Assembly (NCBI GenBank): GCA_951394405.1
Contig: OX596342.1
Location: 124,001 to 188,000, forward strand
Direction of reading: 5' to 3'
DNA from: Coprinellus micaceus
Taxonomy: Eukaryota; Basidiomycota; Agaricomycetes; Agaricales; Psathyrellaceae
Length of the DNA stretch: 64,000 nt
Shown piece after piece: positions 33,969 through 44,772 of this stretch. The position numbers and the translations under genes are program-made. Within the stretch, counting starts at the first letter, position 1. Each line of letters starts with the position of its first letter. A model generated the notes under the pieces. The model had not been told where the DNA came from. It saw only the letters and a list, made by a program, of their open reading frames with translations, and searched no databases.

Positions 33969-35474
33969 TCACATCGCGCCTAGCAGTAAATCTGAATCTT
34001 GAGCTAGAATGAACTGCATCCATTCCTCCGTAGCTTCAATTCCCAACCGCCGAACTCTGCATGAATTGTAGTACACAAGCATACCCAGCCATCCTTGCCA
34101 TAAAACCAAGCAAATATTGTTTGGGTTATGGAGAAGCGCCTGCAACTCTTCCTCCAATCTGTTCGGGCTAACGTGCGCCCTGTAGCTCTTGAAGAGGTCG
34201 AGAAATCGCGTTTCGGAAGTCTTGACGATCTTATCGAGATTGATAGCCGCGGATCTAAGTGTGGAGTGCCCCTTGCAGAGCATCCCCAAGTTGTTGATGA
34301 AGAAGGCTTGAATATCTTTCGAGGCCTTTCAGTCAGTATACGACGCCCTAATTGAAATTTGACGACTCACAGGATGGTGGAATTGTCGCCGTAAATTCCA
34401 AGTTCTTGGGGCCTCCTCCGTGGAAATGCATCAGGTATCCCGCCATGGCAATGCTGTCCTCAGGCGTCGCATCCTCTCCACCTGCAAACAAGGTGGTGGC
34501 TCCTCCCATCAAAAGCGTAGCTTCATCCTGGGACTTCTTCAGGATAACGTCCAGACTCCTACGCACTGCCTCGGGCTTCTGAACAGCGAAGAACATTCGC
34601 TTGACCGCCTGCATCATGTCCCTCCCAAACCGCCTCACCAATTCCCACTCTGCCATGACATCGTGCAGAAGGAAAACCCGGCAGTCTGTATCTTGGATGA
34701 CATTTTTCATGGCGAGGTCAATGACGGGGTAGTCAAGGGTCTTCCAGAAAGCGGCATCGGACTTCAAGCCGAAGGCATTCTTTACGAAGTACTGCCCTCT
34801 AGCATAGCTCTGCACTTGATGGAGATTGAAATGGGTGTCCCACTTCCCGTCGAGGGTAGACGCCATGCGAATATCGCGATCGAAATGGGCGTACAGCCTA
34901 TGATCATGCTCAAAGACCTTGAACCGCCCAATTGAGGACTCAACAACAGTCGCCACATCTGGAGTCGCATGTATCCTTTGAGCGTAACGGCTTGCAATGA
35001 AGATGAGCCCGTGTCGAGAGATGTATCCGCAGTAACGACCGTTGTAGCACCCAAGTTGATCCAAGGGTATCTCGACGGTATGTAGTAAGACGCCGTTGGT
35101 TTGGTGGGGAAGGAGTTCCAAGCGCTCGGCAAGGTCGAAGGAACAGCTTCCGTAGGACGTGAGAGTGGACCTGCTTGACCCGATGAGGGGGTTATTGTCG
35201 ATGGCGGGGAGAGATGAAAGGATATCGAAAGTGAAGTGAGCCACTTTGATGCTCGACACTCCGGCGTGGTACCCGTTCAGTTTGGCGTCCTTGGCGATAG
35301 ATTCGAGGATTCTCGGAACTGCAGACCGAGAGGGAGCACGAGTTAGGGATCATCTCGTAGGTCTGGCTCAAACATCGTACCGTCTGGTGCTGGAGGCGAA
35401 GTGGCATGATTGATTTGTGTAAACTGGGCGTTGTTGAAGACAGCCTTGCTCATGTTGTTCAGCATCTCTGCCAT
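33969..35474 (-). CDS. Family X copy 3, intact, 462 aa
   Basis: Three exons (35474-35381, 35318-34371, 34315-33969) join to 463 codons with stop. Introns of 62 and 55 nt sit at the same positions and phases as in the 5913-7441 copy. The start is MAEMLNNMSKAVFNNAQF. Shared blocks are FDLAERLELLPHQ, GVLLHTVEIP, RYCGYISRHGLIF, SIGRFKVFEHDHR, then NPNNICLVLWQG and W-QFILAQDSDL. Two DL/HF-rich helical stretches separate these blocks. The domain family is unrecognised and no function is proposed. An octamer copy lies about 290 nt upstream (35768-35775), opposite in orientation to that seen before copy 1. No transmembrane segment or signal peptide is visible. Confidence 0.8.
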
Positions 35475-36005
35475 GACTCAAGAGATAGGACAGGGACGCT
35501 TCCTTAGGGTATGATGCGTAGGAGATGGGGGAGCGGGATAGAGGCTGCTTAGAGGCGCTTGTTGGAACGAAAGGAACCTCAGGAATGAAAGGTGTGCTCA
35601 CCACACCCCGCTTATGTCAGTTGTCACACCACATACCTGGCGTTGCCATGGGAAATCTATAATTGGGCCGGGCTACGCCCATTCAACCTGTCTACTTCAT
35701 TCGTTCATTCCACAGAACGCATAGCAAATTGTAAGCCTTGCGGAGTGATCCAAACTCACCTTGTGTTGGGCGCTTATTTGCTGTTCTATCAGAATCGCGC
35801 CAATCACGTTCAGCTTTGACCCTAAGGACTGAACCATGTTATATATCAAATAGTGTTATTCACAGCGCCCTCACTGCCTCGTATCTTGGCGTTTATTCCA
35901 TTCCGAGTCGCCCTCGACACCGGTCCAGCTCCGATATGTGACACTGCCCTGCCTTTCCGTGATTAGCAAAGATACCCTTCCAAGAATCCAATGGACTAAC
36001 CATAG
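35475..36005. other. Intergenic, promoter of family X copy 3
   Basis: About 530 nt containing the octamer at 35768-35775. The distal part is the 3' flank of MYND copy 6. No gene is seen. Confidence 0.5.
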
Positions 36006-38347
36006 CTACTGTCCCGCGGGTACGATATCCGCAGAGGAAAAAGATCGGGTAGGACTAGAGCAATATCGGTGCGAGGGCTTTGAAGTACCAAATTCGTACA
36101 CACCATTCATACACCAACGAGGCGTGTATCTTGAAGATCGGACCGCCATACGTGTCCTGGCGAGTCGCCTGAAGCGCCATCGCTTCGGCCATGAGTGGAA
36201 TCGGCGCAGTAAAGATCGGGACCTCCTTAACCTGCTCCATCAACAACACAGAAACCTGCTCTCGTCCTCCCCACCTGAAAGCCCTCTCCGCGAACCTGAT
36301 CGAGCCAGGACTATCGTTCGGAATATCGAATCTCCCAGGTCCCTTTCGAAGACGAAGGGGGGTGTAAGGCTTCTGATGCGCTGCTGAGATAGACTTCCGG
36401 AAGCTATCGACGAAGGCGCCGAAACGTGGTTGAAGGTGGGATGGTATGACACCCTGCGCCGCCGTCCGTGCAAGGTATGCGTCGAGCCCATCCACCCATC
36501 CAGGGGCTCGATCCCGGTCCTCAGGGAGGATTATAATGGACTGACAGACCCCGCAAGGATCGTACTCGTTCCATTTATCCTGGGTATAAGTCACTGTCCT
36601 CCGAACGACCTCGTTGGTTTCGTAGCATGTACGTGTGACGTTTGCGTGGTACTTCCTATAGCGATAGGGGTAGTGGCCTCGAGCCGATTTCCCCTCTGTG
36701 GAAAGGAGCTATTCAGCACCGTGTATGACAGAGGAAGCGCGATAAAGGAACGCACCCGTGTATCTCTTGCGCATCTCAGAGCATTCACGACGGTGAATAG
36801 CATTCCAATCATCGACCTGACATTCCCTCGAGCAGTAGGCCACTGTATGGCACCCAGCGCACACCTTCTCTGGGTTGAGCGCGCCCTTATTCCGATTACG
36901 CGTAGAGTGCTAGCATTTTAACCGGTTAGCCTCGGATAATGGAAGGGAAACCCGCACCTACTGTCAGGCTATCGCAGAGGGCATCTTGGCACTCGGTCGG
37001 AATTTTCTTCCGCAGCGGTTCAAGGCCGTTGACTAGCCCTTGCAGGTACGCCTGCGCTGTGCCACCAGATCTGAGGTGCACAATCTTTGGCAAGACCTCA
37101 GACGTCAGCCCAGGGAGCAGGGCGGTTAAGACCTTCGGGTACGTCGCATACGCGATAAGATACTTCGTTACATAGGTGAACCTACTTCCCTTGTCGTGCG
37201 CGTATCGGACAGAGTCGCCCAAGAGGCTAAGAAGCCCGCCGTTTATTACCAGCTTGAGATTGTCGATCATGTCGGTCGGCGCGCACAACACCCAGTCCAG
37301 AAGAAGCTCAAGCAGCTCGAGCATACCGTCCGCGCGTCCCTTCTCCGTGTCCTCAGGGCGAACTGGACGGTCGGGTACGGCCTGGCGCACTTGATCCAAA
37401 ACCTCCATAAAGACGTTCAATGCTCTGGCCTTCTTGAAGAGCCGCCTCAACCCCTGATCGGACGCCCTGAGGCGGTGGGTGATGTCGAATAGGGTAAGCA
37501 AATTCTCTCTGGTATGAAGTGGAGTGGCGTCCGGGAGGTGGGAGAGGTGTCTCATCCGGTTCATCCGCACTAGGCACCGTGCTCTGTCCATGGTGCGATC
37601 TACGAATACTTGGGGGGTGCAGATCCCAGCATCCATAATTGCTCTGGCCATCCCATCCGGGTTCTCCTTCGTTAGTTCCCGAAAGACCGCCATCCCTGAA
37701 TCACGAGTCGCCTTTGGGTTTGGCATCCCATCGGCATACATTATCGGCAACCCATGGCAGATCCCAACCCACCACCTTATCGCGAGATCGAGCATTGCCC
37801 TGCGCGAGGCAACCGTTTGGGCGATCCGAGCTGGGGTCGTAAAGAGACTGTGGAAGAATGTAGCTGTCATCCGATAACCTGAGAGGACCACCTCCGCGTC
37901 TCGGGAAACCGAGCTCGTCGCACGCATGAACTCATCGGACCAGCCTATGTAGTCATCAGCCGCAGAGAAGAGCCGCAGGGAAGTGGCGATGGTGAGCGGG
38001 GTTTGTGTGGGGTGGATGATATACCACCGGTTCACTTCACACAGGGCCGACATCGACATCATTCCAGTGGTGGTGAAGGGAGGATCGAGGAAGTTGAACG
38101 GTGTTTGTCGGGACACCTTGAGATGCTTGAGAATAGCGTCCAGTATCGCTGTGGAGTGGGTTTCGTAGTTTTCCTGGATGCGGGGCGCCAAAGCCTCAAG
38201 GTGGGGTATGGATCCGTTTTTTGCACCCTTGATGACCTGAGAAGAGGATCAGCAAGAATTAGCTGAAACATCCAGGAAGTTTAAACATGCATCTTCAATA
38301 GACGCTCGCGCCAAATTGGTGGAAAGAGGGCCGAATGGAGGGGGCAT
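36006..38347 (-). CDS. MYND-type zinc-finger protein, copy 6
   Basis: Exon 1 (38347-38291) encodes MPPPFGPLSTNLARASIED. The first intron (38290-38237, 54 nt) starts GAT|GCATGT, a third GC donor in this family. The only nearby GT would give the wrong phase. Exon 2 (38236-36962, 425 codons) begins VIKGAKNGSIPHLEALAP and is helical throughout. The finger exon reads HSTR..., then VCAGC, YCSREC, H, C, so the first zinc pair is reduced to a single possible ligand. The C-terminal domain has YPYRYRKYHA, SIIILPEDRD, PGWVDGLDAYLART, a GRFDIPNDSPGSIRFAERAF stretch and VLLMEQVK. The last exon ends ADIVPAGQ at 36006. It is closest to copy 4 and was probably produced by tandem duplication. It is intact. 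The role is unknown beyond the protein-binding nature of MYND fingers. Confidence 0.83.
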
Positions 38348-39848
38348 GATCGCTATCGATGGTCGATGAAGTATCGAAGACGGCTTTATCAAGCTCAGCA
38401 CTTTCCCCACCCCGCTCTTCACATTCTCACACGAGGTGTCATTATCAAGGAGAATGCGTGAAACAGGCGTCACGCGCCTCCTCTTCTCAAACGGTCAGTG
38501 CCTCCGGCTTCGGCGTTCTCCTTATGGAAGGATTGGGCGCCAGGAAAGAGCAGGAAAGATGGAAGACGCTGTCTGAATTTGGTGGAATCCACGCCACGTT
38601 AGAGTCCAGATCAATCACAATTGGACACCCACCTTCACGAATCACCCGTGAGCAAGGCCGTCAATATTGTTGAACGGGGTTGGAGGACCAACCGTGAAAT
38701 ATCCCCGAGACTCTAGTCGAGAGTAGCGATGGCGCTGTTGAATATTTCATCGTACCACCCCCTGAAGGAGCCAATGGTGGGGGAGATCGACGTGAGTAAC
38801 CGGGCTGACCAGACTTAGAAAGCGGGGATTTGAACAGAAAGCGCATATTGGGATAGGGCGGTCCTTGTCACAGTGGCGGGGGTCGAGGAAGGGTTAATCG
38901 AAGAAAGACCAGGATTCGTCAGTTCGGAGGGGCAGGGGTTCAGAAGGGAGTGCGTCGATGATGGTCGTTTACAGACTAGGCATCGTTATAAGTAGCAAGT
39001 ATGCTCAGATGCTTTGGGCGTGTCAGTAGATTTAAAGGACCCAAAGGTGCCCGGTTGGTCAAAGCGAATATTGAGGTGAGACCAGAACTAAAGGGTGATC
39101 TGCCCTCACCGACTGCAAAGTCTGGATATGATTTGGAAGAAAGAGCGTGCTGGAGATCATCAGTAGCTTCACCAGGCTCAACATACCGGAGCTGCTGGCT
39201 CTTGGAGTTCTAGCAGAAGCTATAGAACGACGAACACCAAGAAACTGCCATACAGAACCTTGGATATGTTGCCCAGAGTCTCAGCACCCAGGAGAGTTAG
39301 GAAAGTCGGGGGCAGGAGCTGGAAGCAGGGATTCTAGGGCAAGAATTGACGACAATGAGCCAGGGTGGGGAGGGGGAATATCGAATACGTTCCATTCTGG
39401 CCGCCCAATCGAACCACCCGGAAAAGGGTAACCTGGGTGGCCACGCGCCTCGCACAGCTCTGCGTGTTCAATCAGCCTCCTTCGGGCCCTATCTGACGGC
39501 GTGGAAAGGCGCTGACTGCGCTTGGACTTACTGCGGTTGGCGTCAAACAGGAAATGTGACGCAGTCGACGGGGTGCGTAGGTACAAAGAGCGAAATGAAA
39601 GGCACGAACACAAAAACCATGATGTCCACGCGTTCGATCGCGTCATTGTGTGTCTGCGGCCCGCAGAGCAAATCGATCGCAAATGACGAGAGTTCGAGTC
39701 GACGAAGAGGGAGAACATTGTGTGAGGTCGAGCTCACAAAGGGTGAGACGTTCAGATTGTCCGTGTAGAGTAGGCCTTATAGTACTTAAAAAGCTACCTG
39801 TGATGGGTATGACTCGGGTTAAGGCCTACGCTGAGCCAATTCGTAATC

Positions 39849-39866
39849 GGGCGCTTATATAAAAGC
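39849..39866 (+). promoter_or_regulatory. Octamer plus TATA-like box
   Basis: GGGCGCTT is followed at once by ATATAAAAG. The pair lies 8 nt before a 46-codon open frame starting at 39874. This is the only octamer copy fused to a TATA-like element. It could drive a short plus-strand transcript antisense to the 3' side of the DUF6699 gene at 40095. Inference only. Confidence 0.35.
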
Positions 39867-39873
39867 AGCTCCA

Positions 39874-40014
39874 ATGCGCAGCCCTGCTCACGCTGTCGGG
39901 TACTGCCTTGGGAACGCCGCGGAGAGGAAAAGAGTCTACATGTTTAATGCCAAATTAGGGATCAAGGAGGGCGGGGGCAACTCTATCGCCGAGCCCGAGC
40001 ACCAGAATACATAG
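39874..40014 (+). other. Possible 46-codon short open frame
   Basis: ATG at 39874 opens MRSPAHAVGYCLGN... to a TAG at 40014, directly after the TATA-like element. No paralog is seen in the window, so it may be chance. It is recorded only because of its promoter-like context. Confidence 0.2.
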
Positions 40015-40094
40015 TTTGGGGAGTACTATAATAGTTAGTGTGAATAGAAGCGTGCGTTCTCAACTCGTCTCCGAAGTGAAGGTATGGAGGTTCA

Positions 40095-41278
40095 TCAGAT
40101 CCTCCAGTCTCTGAACGCTATCTTATAGCATGCCTTCCCACTCCAATTGTCCTTCAACCCCTCAAATGCACAGCATGATCCCAAAAAGTCCAACCGCACA
40201 GGGTCCAAACGTGGTCTGTCGGACCTCACCTTGGGCGTCGAATCACTGCCACACCTCTCCCGATAAGCCTGTACGATTTTCGCCCTAATCGTATCTGTCA
40301 TATACTCGTTCCAAACATCCGCTTCTGTGAGCGGAGTCATCAGCTGTTCGTGGACTTGCGACATGATGTCCCAGAGGCTGACTCCACTCCTCGATCCCTG
40401 GATAACGTCGATGAACCAAGGGAGAGAAGGGTGGTATAGCCGTATCCAGGGGACCCTTGGGCTCGCAATTGCCGGGGAGTTCTCCTGCTGTGAGGGCGCG
40501 TGGCGAACGTCGAACCTAACAGGGCCTAGCTTCGTCCAGCGTTTCCGCACGCATTCCGATAACCTCCTATATTGGTATGGCCCGTTAGGGAAGTCTACAT
40601 ATTGGGCGGACAGATATGAGCTGGTGAAAGCGAGTTAAACAGGTCGCGCTCACCTTCGCCACGGTGAACTCCAGCTGGAATGAGTGAAGGAGTGCTGAGC
40701 AGGGTGTCCCATGGTGGTTCAAAACCAGGACGCCAGCTCCCCGGTAACTTTATCACCCTTGACTGTCCAGTGAGCGGTACGAATCTATCCTCTTGCGGAA
40801 GTTCTCCTAACTCAATGAACGCCTTCCTCTTGTACACCAACAGGGGATCCTCAGGGACCTTGAGAACTATACTCGAGAGCTTGGGTGGGGGCATCGGTGC
40901 AGACGCGGACTTGTGAATGGCATTCCTCCCGGCCTGCACCTGGACCATCGATTCGGGCGTTGGTGGGGCTGCACCATCGGATTTGCTTCGCTCGTGGTTT
41001 AGGTCCGAGTTATCCAACCGAGGATCCTCATCTGGGGCGTGGGGTGCATCTTGCGCTCCGTTGGGTAGAGGGAGTGAACGGCGTCGCTGGATCTGGGCAG
41101 CTGCGTGCGTGCCATGGCCAGGACGAAGGTTAGAAACGGGTTCTTCTTCTTGGAAGGGATTGGGGTAAGGCAGCACACGATCCCGCCTTGGGTCAGGCTC
41201 TCCTAGCGGATCCGGGTTGCATTGTGTGAAACCCTCCCTAAGTCGTACATCGATACAGAGGGCTGGAGAAAGACTCAC
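40095..41278 (-). CDS. DUF6699 protein A
   Basis: Two exons are clear: up to 41278-40654 and 40594-40095, with a 59-nt intron (GTGAGC...GTAG) that joins GVHRGE to DFPNGPYQYRR. The first exon contains a disordered Pro/Ser-rich part and ends GSWRPGFEPPWD, the WRPxY-like motif that precedes this domain. The second exon is the domain: RVPWIRLYHPSLPWFIDV, GVSLWDIMSQVHEQL, PLTEADVWNEY, then VRLDFLGSCCAFEGL and a final DWRI. The domain is known only from fungi and has no assigned function. The N-terminus is uncertain. A GTGAGT donor sits just past 41278 on the 5' side, so another 5' exon may exist. The C-terminal DWR ending is shared with the copies at 47402 and 61901. The usual GLxKGRNGMWE part is altered here (GLKDNWSGKACYKI). 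Confidence 0.72.
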
Positions 41279-42053
41279 CGCGCATCCCTGAACGTGTTAC
41301 CCCCTGGTCCTTTCCTGCCAACCGGCCTGGGAGAGCGGTTCCGTCAAAGGGCGTTCTAAGAGAGCGATAGATAGAACACGTACGCGCTCGGAGTACCCGA
41401 TAAGAATGAACCACTTTCGCCATGTAGCGAATTCAACATCTTGCGGTTCGTGTGCACATAGGAAGGGAGGAAAGGAAGGGATGAGTATCCGCACTACAGC
41501 AATCAGATGGGTGGGCACGTTGCGGCAGTGAGGTGGTGATACGTCAAGTACGTACACGGTATATGAATGAATCGAGGTCATTTGTTCAGATTCGGCCAGG
41601 CTGCCTGTCATTACATTGCGTGTGCAACCAAGCGCCCGTGTACAGCCCTGCGGCGTTTAATTGTGGTTCGTTACCCTAGTCTGGGCCCCAGGCACACGTG
41701 CCCGAGACCGTGCGTGCCCCCTACGCTGTCCAAAGGCTACATTAGAGATCGACCCGTCGTGGACCTTGCTGGAGGCGAAGGGGAGTAGCAAGCTTCTGAA
41801 CCATGAGACTTATTATGGGAATGTAGCGACGAAGAAATAGGCCGGGTTTTCTGGTATCAAGGTCTTACGTGCCCCCTCGAAAGGGGTTGACGCTCAGCAA
41901 TCGCAATGGAATAGTATCATCGGCCTACTGCAAGTCCGCTTTGTCAAGGGTCTCGAGTGTTGCGGAAGTTCCGACGCGCCTCCGCGTCTCCCCAAAGGCG
42001 ACGGGGGACAAAATAATACGAAATTTAGAGTACACAAGGCCGTCGCAAGACTA
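41279..42053. other. Intergenic, promoter of DUF6699 protein A
   Basis: About 770 nt. It holds an extended octamer at 41630-41650 in gene orientation. The distal part is the 3' flank of MYND copy 7. No gene is seen. Confidence 0.5.
41630..41650 (-). promoter_or_regulatory. Octamer with extended context upstream of DUF6699 protein A
   Basis: Minus strand reads GCAGGGCTGTACACGGGCGC followed by TT. It lies about 350 nt upstream of 41278 and nearly matches the site at 48719 before the DUF6699 gene starting at 48499. Confidence 0.4.
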
Positions 42054-44413
42054 CTAAGCTTGACGTCGAACGGGAACCAGCTCGGCATGTGTGAAGATTC
42101 GACGTGGGCTGAAGTGAAGGAGGTTCAGGAATGAAGCAAGACATGTCTATAAAGGCTGCACCCACCTGTCATATACCATTGAAGCGACGATGTTGAAGAG
42201 TGGCTCCCCTCCCATACCTCGGTACATGTGGTTCATTGCATTGACCTGCGCTGCCCACCAACTGGACCCCGTGCAGACAGGTACCTCCTTAATCTGTTCC
42301 ATCAAGACCCCACCGTCTGCTCCCGATATCCCCAGCGAAATGCTCTCTCCGCAAACCTGAGAGACCCAGGACTATCACTGGGAATTGTGAACCGACCTGG
42401 GCCACTTCTGGCAGCGATGGGGGTGTAGGGCTTGCAGCGCTCAGCGGAAACTGATTGGCGAAACCGTTCAGCAAAGGCCTTAAAACGTGGCTCGAGATGT
42501 TCCGCCATGACTCCTTGGGCGCGGATCTGGTCAAGGTATCGATCGAGGGGGATCCCCCACTCCGTGGACATATCCATGTCCTCGGGTAAGATGATGATGG
42601 ACTGGCTGGCGTAACATGGGTAGTAGTACCATTTGTCTTCGGTATATGTGATAGTCCGTCGGAGAACCTGAGTCGACTCGTAAAAATTGAGTGCAAGAGT
42701 GGTGTGAAACTTGCGGTAGCGATGGGGGTACTGTTGGTCGTCTAATTTGGTCGCTGAAAGCAGTACCTCCTGTCGGTCAAACCCAATGGCAGCATATTCA
42801 TACGGATGCTCACCAAAGTAACGTTTACGCATGTGAAGGCACTCTGCGCGATGGAAGGCATCCCAGTCCTCCAACTGGCACTCTTTAGAGCAGTAGATAG
42901 CGGTATGACATCGGGAGCAGACCTGCTCGCAGAATCTGGCGCGTCGAGCTCGCTGAGGAAGGTTCCTGTGCTAGAACACGAAGATCAGCTACTTCGTTCC
43001 ACGGGTTGCTCGCTGAGACCCATACCTTGAGGTTGTCGCACAGACACTCTTGATTTTCAACGGCGAGGACCCGTTCCATCGATGATCGGCCCAAGGCGTG
43101 TTTCAAGTGACTCCAAGTATATATGCCTCGGCAGTCTCGAAGACAGATATGAGCGCATGGGTGTTATTGAGAGGGGAGTGAGCCGGCGAAGCTGGGCGAT
43201 GATACTTTCCAGAACCTTTTGGTAGGTTCCATAAGCAGTTATTGCCTTGAGTGTAGAATCAAACCGCGGGTCGCTTTCCCGAAGGGCAGGGATACACCTC
43301 CCAAGTACCTTGAATGCACCCGGAACAATCGCCGCCATATTGCGAACCACCTGCCTTGGAGTGCAGGTGACGACTCGAACTACGGCTTCTAGCACCTTCA
43401 GCGTGTCAGACGCCCTAACGATATCCTCCGCTCTCCATGGGGGGTTCATCACCTGGGGAATGAAGGCAAGAGAGTCTACCAGGGCTTTCGGGCCTTCCAC
43501 GTAGTTAAAGAGGGCATGCAATCTAGGCTCGGATTCTATGAGGAGGGTAGTGGTGTTGAGTAGGCTGATCATACAGCTCTTCTCGATCGCGGCATCCCAG
43601 GGAAGGTCGGCGAGGTGTTTCTGTGTGTTGATCCGAACCAGGGACGTCATCCGCGCCAGCGTGAGGTGAACGAACACCTCGGCTTCGCACACCCTCCCGT
43701 CCAAGATAGCCTTCGCCATCCGGCTAGGGCTCTTCACTGTGAGTGCTTCCATCAGCGATATCCCGATATCCCAATACCGTTGATCATCGGGCCTTCCTAA
43801 GGGATACACGATGGGGAACCCACGTCGCACCGCTGTCCACCACAGAATGGCGATGTCCAGCATGCTATCTCGGGCAGCTAGGGTAGCGAAAATTTCCGTC
43901 GGGGTGTCGAAGAGAGCTTGGAAGAATACTGTCGTGAAGAAGTGGACTTCTAGGGTCGTTGTACTTGTGTTGTACGAGAGCCTAGTCATATACTCCAAGA
44001 GGCACTGGGTCCAGCTGAGGTAGTCCTTTGACGCGGAGATGAGACGGCGTGAGGTTTCGAGAAAGAGTGGAGTTTTCTGGGGATGAGCACGGAGCCACCG
44101 AAAGACGCGTGGCATTCGTTCCATCGCCATCATTCCAGCCGCGGTAAACCCAGGCTCTACGGTCGTGACCTTCAAGTGCGAGAGTAAGGCATCGAGGATG
44201 GCGGTCGAATGCTGCTCAGATTCTTCCTCGATATGGGGCGCTAGTACTTCGAGATGTTCGAGAGAGCCGGTTCTGGCTCCTTCAATTAGCTTATTGGCCC
44301 GTGAGCTGTTCTTGTTCTTCAGGCACGACTAGGGCGCTCACCTCTTCAACGGAGGCAGATGACTTCAGGCGCGATACCAACCTCTGACTAGGGGGTTTTG
44401 TTGAGGAAGCCAT
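42054..44413 (-). pseudogene. MYND-type zinc-finger copy 7, one frameshift near the end
   Basis: Exon 1 (44413 down) encodes MASSTKPPSQRLVSRLKSSASVEE with a GTGAGC donor. Exon 2 begins LIEGARTGSLEHLEVLAPHI and stays open through the helical region (ILDALLSHLKV, RWLRAHPQKTPLFLETSRRL). The finger exon has HRNL in the first-pair position, then FCEQVCSRC, YCSKEC, H, C. The C-terminal domain runs through GRFTIPSDSPGSLRFAERAF to REQT. There a GGGG run (plus-strand CCCC 42308-42311) shifts the frame to a stop at 42302. In the other frame homology continues (VLMEQIKEVPVC... FNIVASMVYD) and a final exon closes at 42054 (THAELVPVRRQA). If real, the lesion removes the last 80 or so residues only. It is the most divergent copy together with copy 8. 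Confidence 0.72.
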
Positions 44414-44772
44414 AGCGGACGCATCGGGTGTTAACGTCGTATAAAAGGCCTTTTGGCTCCTGCTTCGCGTAGTTCCACGCCTGCTTCCTGCTTCGCTATA
44501 CGGTGAGAAGCTACATCGCCGAGGAGGCTGTTGTTGTCCATCGCGATTGCCGGGAGTTAAGACCAGGATTGACGATTCAAGAGCGAAATACACAATGTTT
44601 GCCAGTTCGTCAGCCAGTATATCCTCGTCCTAGTATGTGGCTCATACAACAATGATGATGAAGCGAGAAGTTATTACAAAGGTATTGGAAGAAACCACAG
44701 GCCCATTCGGATGGCGGGTTTAGACGGACTTCGAATCTTATCACAGGTGCTATATAGTAATACAGAGGCCAT

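Larger units (their letters stand above)
38348..40094. other. Intergenic gap of about 1.7 kb
   Basis: No supported gene. A minus-strand open frame at 39281-39718 is proline-rich in its second half but has no recognisable domain. An octamer followed directly by a TATA-like TATATAAAAG lies at 39849-39865 and is listed separately with the short frame after it. Confidence 0.45.

Noticed and set aside
39281..39718. 145-codon minus-strand frame
   Set aside because: No paralog, no domain and no supporting splice sites. I left it unannotated, although a real orphan cannot be excluded.
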